Below the pieces are notes generated by a model. It was given only the letters and a program-made list of their open reading frames with translations, did no database searches and was not told where the DNA came from. A stretch of DNA of 64,000 bases. It comes from Galeruca laticollis (taxonomy: Eukaryota > Arthropoda > Insecta > Coleoptera > Chrysomelidae). A program made the position numbers and the translations under genes. Of this stretch, positions 58,504 to 64,000 are shown one piece after another (the first letter of the stretch is position 1; every line of letters starts with the position of its first letter). The stretch is taken from positions 152,945,309 through 153,009,308 of the forward strand of contig OY998175.1 of NCBI GenBank assembly GCA_963921935.1, given 5' to 3'.

Positions 58504-59455
58504 CTATAACAATTTAATAAATAAAGAAATTACCTCAATAATAACACAAAGTTTAGAAATTGCCTAACAAATGTAATGGAGTAAATAAAGTTGCCTAACA
58601 CGATGAATATCTTCTATAACGTAATCAGCTGTTCATCTAAAAAGAAACAATTATTAGAATAGTCAAGTCATGATAATTATAAATATAAGCAGTTACATTA
58701 TAAAACAAATACACATATTTAGTAGAATAGGGAGTATAGTTTCTCATAGATAAACTATTAAAAACATAAATAGAAATGATATAGTGTCAGTAAAATGAAC
58801 ATAGAAACAATAAATAATAATTTATTAAAGGAGTTAGTATAGATAATTTAATACAAAGATTAGATAGAGATTACATAAAAGGATTTATGATTTAAGTAAT
58901 ATAATTGTAACAGTAATAAACTGTTAATAACAATATTAGATATTGAAATATTTAAAAAGTATCTATCTATGTATATAACCAATTGTTAATTTATTTGTAT
59001 GATAAAAACTCAAAAGACTCTCTACAAGTGAATTAATAATGTGAAATAGTATATTTATGAACTTTTCTACTAAGTAAACCAAATTAAATAATTCAATTGC
59101 ATAGGACAATATTTGATTGGTTATGAACAAAATGACAGATCAAATTTTCAATCAACAAGTAAAGAAACAAACTTTTGTAAATAGTGACCTGGAAAAAACA
59201 ATATACTTGTTTGTTGAAAAAAGTTGAGAATCGGAAGGAAGCGTAGGTAGTTGGAAGCTGGCGTCGAGATATGTGGACTTTGTGTTATAGTGTTCCCGAA
59301 AATTTTATGAAATTCCCGAAATAAATTGATAAAACTTATCTAATACTATTAAAAACAATCCTAATAATACTCACAGATAATCAGATCCAGTTTTTTCTGC
59401 AAAAATCAGTCAAATTTCTCCAAATTTGGTGTTGGAACTTCAGAGGAGTCTTCCT
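58504..59455 (+). repeat. PLE-2 left terminal direct repeat
   Basis: Begins CTATAACAATTTAATAAATA and ends GGAGTCTTCCT. It differs from the right copy by one A in a run near 58640 and a few substitutions. Confidence 0.9.
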
Positions 59456-60205
59456 ACCGAAAACCAACACAGACTGATGTGACAATTTCATTCAATTCTA
59501 ACCACCCTGTCTCACACAGACTAGCAGCATATAATTCAATGATACATAGAGCTTTTTCAGTTCCTATGAACAAATGTAATTTTGATAGAGAGATTAATAC
59601 AATTAGACAAATAGCAATATCTAACGGTTATCCATTAGATATGATAAATAAACTAATTAGTAAAAAAGAGAAAAAAGTGACATTACAACTAATATATCCT
59701 AAACAAGCTGATGAAATTAAAACTTATAAAACCATCACATATGCAGGAAATATTTCTAATAATATTTCAAAGATAATATCTTCAGCAACGAATGCAACAA
59801 TTTCTTTTAAAACAGAAAGTAACGTTAGTACAAAATTGTTAAATGTAAAAACAAAAATACCACTATTAAAGAAGTCAGGTATATATAAACTCAAATGTCC
59901 AGAATGTAATGCTGTCTATTTGGGTCAGACCCTTAGGAATTTTGAAATACGATACAGTGAGCACTTACGAGCTTACAGATTAAAACAACCAGATAAATCT
60001 CTACGCAAAACATCTACTCGACACCAATCATTCATTGACACCTAACACAGAACTAGAAGTGCTGCATATTTGTGAAAAGAAACAAGAACTGGATTTCCTT
60101 GAAGAACTGGAAATTAGAAGACATTTAAGAAACCCACAATATGAAGTTGTCAATGAACAGTTAAATCTAGGGAATTCTCCACTAATAAACTGTCTTCTTA
60201 AGTGA
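59456..60205 (+). pseudogene. PLE-2 RT thumb and GIY-YIG endonuclease
   Basis: The frame opens YRKPTQTDVTISFNSNHPVS, LAAYNSMIHRAFSVPMN and continues through the linker to the endonuclease: SGIYKLKCPECNAVYLGQTL and IRYSEHLRAYR, with the GIY and YLGQT signatures and the Arg. A shift near 60020 changes frame to the closing part NTELEVLHICEKKQELDFLE and NPQYEVVNEQLNLGNSPLIN, ending TGA at 60203. The catalytic RT core is missing. The Tyr, Arg and Glu positions of the nuclease are plausible but not tested. Confidence 0.85.
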
Positions 60206-60458
60206 TAATTGTAAAGATCAGCAGATATAGTTTTCCTGATTTTCTATATCATTGCACAGTTATACTGATCTTAATTGGAAAAATGATATCCAGGATATCA
60301 CCATAGGGCTAATAATATCTAAGCTTCAATATTTGTAATATCACATCTTCTTCTTTTTTCTATAAACATATATTAAGCCAATCACAAGTTAGGTTACTTC
60401 TTGGTCTAGCCAAAAATATAACTACTAAATATCAGGTAGGCATAAAATGAAATGTAAC

Positions 60459-60514
60459 TTCTGTCATTCTGACGATGATATTGATTTATCGAAACAATTG
60501 TCAATTTTTTAGAA
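60459..60514 (+). ncRNA. Candidate hammerhead ribozyme in PLE-2 3' UTR
   Basis: The core CTGACGA (60469-60475) and GAAA (60491-60494) are canonical. Stem II is GATA/TATC (60477-60480, 60487-60490) with a bulged T. Stem III is minimal: C AATT G, then TC, giving a GUC cleavage triplet at 60500-60502. Stem I pairs ATT/AAT (60466-60468, 60503-60505) and, beyond an internal loop, TTCT/AGAA (60459-60462, 60511-60514). Penelope elements are known to carry minimal type I hammerheads with very short stem III. Activity is not shown. Confidence 0.55.
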
Positions 60515-60576
60515 TTTTCAATAACTTGTATTATATTGTGGAATTAACTAGAGACCTTGAGTTTCATTTAAAAACA

Positions 60577-61527
60577 CTATAACAATTTAATAAATAAAGA
60601 AATTACCTCAATAATAACACAAAGTTTAGAAATTGCCTAACAAATGTAATGGAGTAAATAAAGTTGCCTAACACGATGAATATCTTCTATAACGTAATCA
60701 GCTGTTCATCTAAAAGAAACAATTATTAGAATAGTCAAGTCATGATAATTATAAATATAAGCAGTTACATTATAAAACAAATACAAATATTTAGTAGAAT
60801 AGGGAGTATAGTTTCTCATAGATAAACTATTGAAAACATAAATAGAAATGTTATAGTGTCAGTAAAATGAACATAGAAACAATAAATGATAATTTATTGA
60901 AGGAGTTAGTATAGATAATTTAATACAAAGATTAGATAGAGATTACATAAAAGGATTTATGATTTAAGAAATATAATTGTAACAGTAATAAACTGTTAAT
61001 AACAATATTAGATATTGAAATATTTAAAAAGTATCTATCTATGTATATAACCAATTGTTAATTTATTTGTATGATAAAAACTCAAAAGACTCTCTACAAG
61101 TGAATTAATAATGTGAAATAGTATATTTATGAACTTTTCTACTAAGTAAACCAAATTAAATAATTCAATTGCATAGGACAATATTTGATTGGTTATGAAC
61201 AAAATGACAGATCAAATTTTCAATCAACAAGTAAAGAAACAAACTTTTGTAAATAGTGACCTGGAAAAAACAATATACTTGTTTGTTGAAAAAAGTTGAG
61301 AATCGGAAGGAAGCGTAGGTAGCTGGAAGCTGGCGTCGAGATATGTGGACTTTGTGTTATAGTGTTCCCGAAAATTTTATGAAATTCCCGAAATAAATTG
61401 ATAAAACTTATCTAATACTATTAAAAACAATCCTAATAATACTCACAGATAATCAGATCCAGTTTTTTCTGCAAAAATCAGTCAAATTTCTCCAAATTTG
61501 GTGTTGGAACTTCAGAGGAGTCTTCCT
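60577..61527 (+). repeat. PLE-2 right terminal direct repeat
   Basis: Second copy at an offset of 2072-2073 bases. After it the sequence reads GGGGTCCAGAAG, unrelated to the ORF start that follows the left copy. Confidence 0.9.
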
Positions 61528-62479
61528 GGGGTCCAGAAGCGTTATCCAAATTCCAGAGCATCAGGTCAGTGTTCTTTTAAAATATTATTGGCCAATAATA
61601 AGAGAAAAAACTCAAATAAGTGCTTAATTTCGTTAAATTGATAAACATTGACAGCAATGATCGATCTAAAATAAGAAAGAAAACAGACTTCATTTAGTGA
61701 ATTAATATAAATCATTAACATTATCAAAAAGGCCTAATTCAAATAAATAAAAAATTCGTACGTTCGCCATTTTATCATCATAAGAATGATGCTTAAATTT
61801 ATTTCCATGTAATATGTCCATCTGTATATAAATCTTATAATATTTCCATGTGTATATGAATCTTCTAATACTATTTCTTCCACAGCTTATTTGTAATATT
61901 TTTATGTATATTTTCCACATAAATTCTTCTATGTGTTAAAACATTTAAGTATTTTTATCAGTCGACAATATTAGGTGTATTGAAAGAGCACCGATGATCC
62001 ATCTCATTGTTGTATGTTCATTTTACGCTTGAAGTCCGCATGACAGGGTTTTGAGCATGCGCACAGTAGAAAATATAAAATCGATAATTTCTTTAGAGGT
62101 AACCCGGAATATTTTTAAAAATTCAAAAGATCTCAAGAAATGTCACACTCACCTTTATATACTTTATTATTATACAGATGAGAACTCAAAAACCTTAGGA
62201 CCTTGGGTTCCCAAAGGAATTTCCTAGTGTTCCTAAAGAGTTTTTTACGGTGTCTAAAAGAGTATTTTAAAACAAATCATAAACTTTTGACCATTGCTAT
62301 CTGAAAAATAGATTCTTACAATTTATAAAAGGTGACGTTCTAAAGATGTTCTCTAAACAACTGGGATTCAAGTTATCTCTACCATGTGTGCATGTACAAG
62401 GTACATTATAAAGTTTCTTTACATTTATTTGGTTCGATTTACTATTTGTTTCATCTCTCGAATAGTTTTTCTTTCATAG
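61528..62479. other. No gene seen
   Basis: AT-rich spacer. A 72-codon minus-strand frame at 61920-61702 has biased composition only. Confidence 0.4.
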
Positions 62480-62835
62480 ATCAGCTATTTCTCGCAAGTG
62501 TGTAACGAGCCAAATAGAGGTTGTCGGAAGTTTGGATTAGAAACTCCGAACTAGAAGGTATTACGGCACTCTTGAAGAGACCCAAAAAGGTCGAAACGCG
62601 TCAGTGTACTATGCCATTCCGCTATCAGTTGCGAATCACCACAGATGTTCGTATCGGCAAAATGGCTCATCGACGTCACGTTTTTCGAAGGGGATGTAAT
62701 TCAATATTCTGCGTGGTATTAGCCAGGAATGTAGTTGGTTTTACCTTCGAAGAACGGTCAGGCCAATACGTCGAAATTATTGAAATTCCGACTGAAGGCA
62801 GGTGTAGTAGAAAATCGAAATTTATGTTTCATATA
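62480..62835 (+). repeat. Hammerhead-bearing repeat, copy 1
   Basis: First of two diverged copies at a 477-base offset. Shared blocks include CTCGC..GTGTGTAAC..ACGAGCCAA, GGTTGTCGG/AGTTGTCGG, the hammerhead-like core, ACTATGCCATTCCGCTATCAG-type sequence, and CGAAGAACGGTCAGGCCAATA through GTAGAAAATCGAAATTTATG. An open frame of about 90 codons is kept in both copies, but nothing in it is recognisable. Confidence 0.8.
62557..62615 (+). ncRNA. Hammerhead-like RNA motif, copy 1
   Basis: Stem I: GGTAT (62557-62561) with ATGCC (62611-62615), an internal loop, then CACT (62567-62570) with AGTG (62603-62606). Core CTTGAAGA (62571-62578) has one extra T relative to the consensus CTGANGA. Stem II: GACC/GGTC (62579-62582, 62589-62592) with a CAAAAA loop. 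Then GAAA (62593-62596), a CGCG minimal stem III and TC, giving GTC at 62600-62602. The layout follows type I hammerheads. The core insertion may reduce or abolish cleavage. Confidence 0.6.
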
Positions 62836-62935
62836 GACACCTAGTATTTTATGAAATTATATTCATTTTATTTCATACGACTAATACGGTCGCATTTTTC
62901 TGAGGTGTTGGTTCGCAACTGAAAGTGAAGATGGC

Positions 62936-63303
62936 GCCAGCTGACTGCTTCTCGCTTGTGTGTAACTACACGAGCCAAGTGAAGTTGTCGGAGGGCGGTA
63001 TCTTCAGTTCGGATTAGAGATTCTGAACTGGAAGGCATTACGGCACTCTTGAAGAGACCCAAGAAGGTCGAAACGCGTCAGTGTACTATGCCATTCCGCT
63101 ATCAGTTGCAAATCACCACAGATGTCCGTATCGGCAAAATGGCTGATCGACGTCACGGTTTTCGAAGGGGATGTAATTCAATATTCTGCGTGGTATTTGA
63201 CAGGAATGTAATTGTTTTTTCCTTCGAAGAACGGTCAGGCCAATACGTCGAAATTATTGAAATTTCGACTGAAGGCAGGTGTAGTAGAAAATCGAAATTT
63301 ATG

Positions 63304-63304
<1 letters not shown>
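62936..63304 (+). repeat. Hammerhead-bearing repeat, copy 2
   Basis: Second copy. Its 3' end runs into a TA microsatellite. Upstream it has extra sequence (CTACACG, GGGCGGTATCTTC) absent from copy 1. Only two copies are in the window, so it is unclear whether this is a satellite, a retrozyme or two Penelope ends. Confidence 0.8.
63034..63092 (+). ncRNA. Hammerhead-like RNA motif, copy 2
   Basis: Same fold as copy 1: GGCAT/ATGCC (63034-63038, 63088-63092), CACT/AGTG (63044-63047, 63080-63083), core CTTGAAGA (63048-63055), GACC/GGTC stem II with loop CAAGAA, GAAA (63070-63073) and GTC at 63077-63079. Outer stem I is fully Watson-Crick here and has one G-T pair in copy 1; the change keeps pairing. 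The extra core T is shared. Confidence 0.6.

Positions 63305-63342
<38 letters not shown>
63305..63342. repeat. (TA)n microsatellite
   Basis: About 38 bases of alternating TA right after repeat copy 2. Confidence 0.95.
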
Positions 63343-63349
<7 letters not shown>

Positions 63350-63381
63350 AAAAGAAGATGTAGGAATATCGCGTGATATGT

Positions 63382-63764
63382 AAACAACAACAACAAAGAG
63401 ATTCATGGGTGAATCACGCAAAAAGAAAAATGGCTACTGAAACAGAGTGGTAAGCGCGGACATGCATGTTTCTAGCTTATTTGTCGTCTTCAGCACGTGT
63501 CGATCTTGGTTATTGTCCTGAAATCTCGGGATTTTCCAATTGAAGGCATAAATGAGCGTTTGGTTTTCCTGTTGAAATCCGTTGTTTTGTGTTTTCCCGT
63601 GTTTCGATTAACATCTTTGTTCACAAATTTCACATCTTTATTTGGTTATACCGTGCTGAAGACGGCAAATGAGCTAGAAACATGCATGTCCGCGGTTACC
63701 ACTCTGTTTCAGTAGCCCTTTTTCTTTTTGCGTGATTCACGCATGAATCTCTTTGTTGTTGTTT
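63382..63764. repeat. Long inverted repeat (foldback-like)
   Basis: The arm at 63382-63497 (AAACAACAACAACAAAGAG.. to ..GTCTTCAGCACG) is complementary to 63652-63764 with few mismatches, around a spacer of about 150 bases. No frame or target duplication is apparent. It could be a foldback/MITE element or two inverted copies of a short repeat. Confidence 0.85.
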
Positions 63765-64000
63765 TCCTTTTTCAAAAAAGTTACTTAGCTTTTTCATAGA
63801 CCTTAACACGTTCTACAACTTTTCTACTTAACATTTTCTTGTCTTTAATTTGATGCCAATTACATTGGTTTTTTGTGCATCTGAAAATATTCTATAACTT
63901 TTGTATCTAATTTTTGATCTGATCTGATATTTTTAATAGACCTTAACACTTTGTACAAGTTTTGCACCCAATACTTTTTTTAAGCGTACACGAAAAGGTT
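63765..64000. other. Diverged short repeat; no gene
   Basis: ATAGACCTTAACAC with similar flanks occurs at about 63797 and 63937, an offset near 140 bases. The unit may continue beyond the window. Confidence 0.5.

Larger units (their letters stand above)
58504..61527 (+). mobile_element. PLE-2: Penelope-like element with flanking direct repeats
   Basis: Two direct repeats of 952 and 951 bp (58504-59455, 60577-61527) flank a 5'-truncated Penelope ORF and its 3' UTR. Penelope elements are known for such terminal repeats, formed from partial tandem copies. The ORF starts abruptly at YRKPTQTD, exactly where the left repeat ends. The repeats are nearly identical, so the copy looks young, but most of the RT is absent. 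Confidence 0.8.

Noticed and set aside
62521..63363. Similar 107- and 104-codon frames in the two hammerhead-bearing repeats as a real protein
   Set aside because: Shared frame is expected from recent duplication; the frame covers the RNA fold and runs into a TA tract, and no domain is recognisable. Kept only as a remark.
1..64000. tRNA, rRNA and CRISPR arrays
   Set aside because: No sequence resembling them was noticed on reading both strands; a tRNAscan or Rfam run would settle it.

Overview
This window looks like AT-rich nuclear DNA from an insect with a large, transposon-packed genome. The grounds are one spliced gene with a zinc-finger associated domain (ZAD, an arthropod hallmark) and a mix of Gypsy, I/jockey/CR1/LOA-type LINE, Penelope-like, hAT, mariner/Tc1, piggyBac and THAP/P elements. 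I see no rRNA, tRNA, CRISPR array or bacterial-style operon. The species cannot be told from the sequence. A beetle or another large-genome insect is only a guess.

The one convincing host gene is on the minus strand. It has five exons (53473-53357, 53272-52811, 52748-52358, 52305-52102, 35697-35393), and every junction has GT..AG ends and matching phase. Together they give a 492-residue protein with a ZAD and eight C2H2 fingers. The last intron is about 16.4 kb and is filled with transposons; the sixth finger is split across it.

Layout. 1-4250: 5' part of a Gypsy element (Gypsy-1, minus). 4260-13720: an I-like LINE (minus), broken by a 0.84 kb inverted-repeat element and by a block holding a THAP/P-type element. 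11175-21922: a near-perfect 5.37 kb tandem duplication running from the THAP element into a Penelope-like element (PLE-1, plus), whose 3' end lies near 26930. 22827-26654: hAT-1 with an 8-bp target duplication, itself split by a mariner with TA duplications. 27112-30268: hAT-2. 30888-32420: a Tc1-like element. 33290-35336: decayed jockey and mariner relics. 35393-53473: the ZAD gene. Its big intron carries Gypsy-2 (36993-41456), a piggyBac fragment, three LINE fragments and microsatellites. 53722-55578: two inverted-repeat elements upstream of the gene. 57118-61527: a Harbinger-like fragment and two more Penelope pieces, one flanked by 0.95 kb direct repeats. 62480-63304: two copies of a 477-bp-period repeat, each with a hammerhead-like fold. 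63382-63764: a long inverted repeat.

The most unusual signals are: (1) Gypsy-2 has lost its protease and reverse transcriptase but still carries, after the integrase, a domain resembling TARG1/OARD1 macro domains fused to a CCCH zinc finger; (2) the repeated hammerhead-like folds near the right end, with a second type in the Penelope 3' region; (3) the 5.37 kb tandem duplication; (4) the intact ZAD gene spanning 16 kb of transposons. Nearly all transposon reading frames are broken, and they are annotated as relics.
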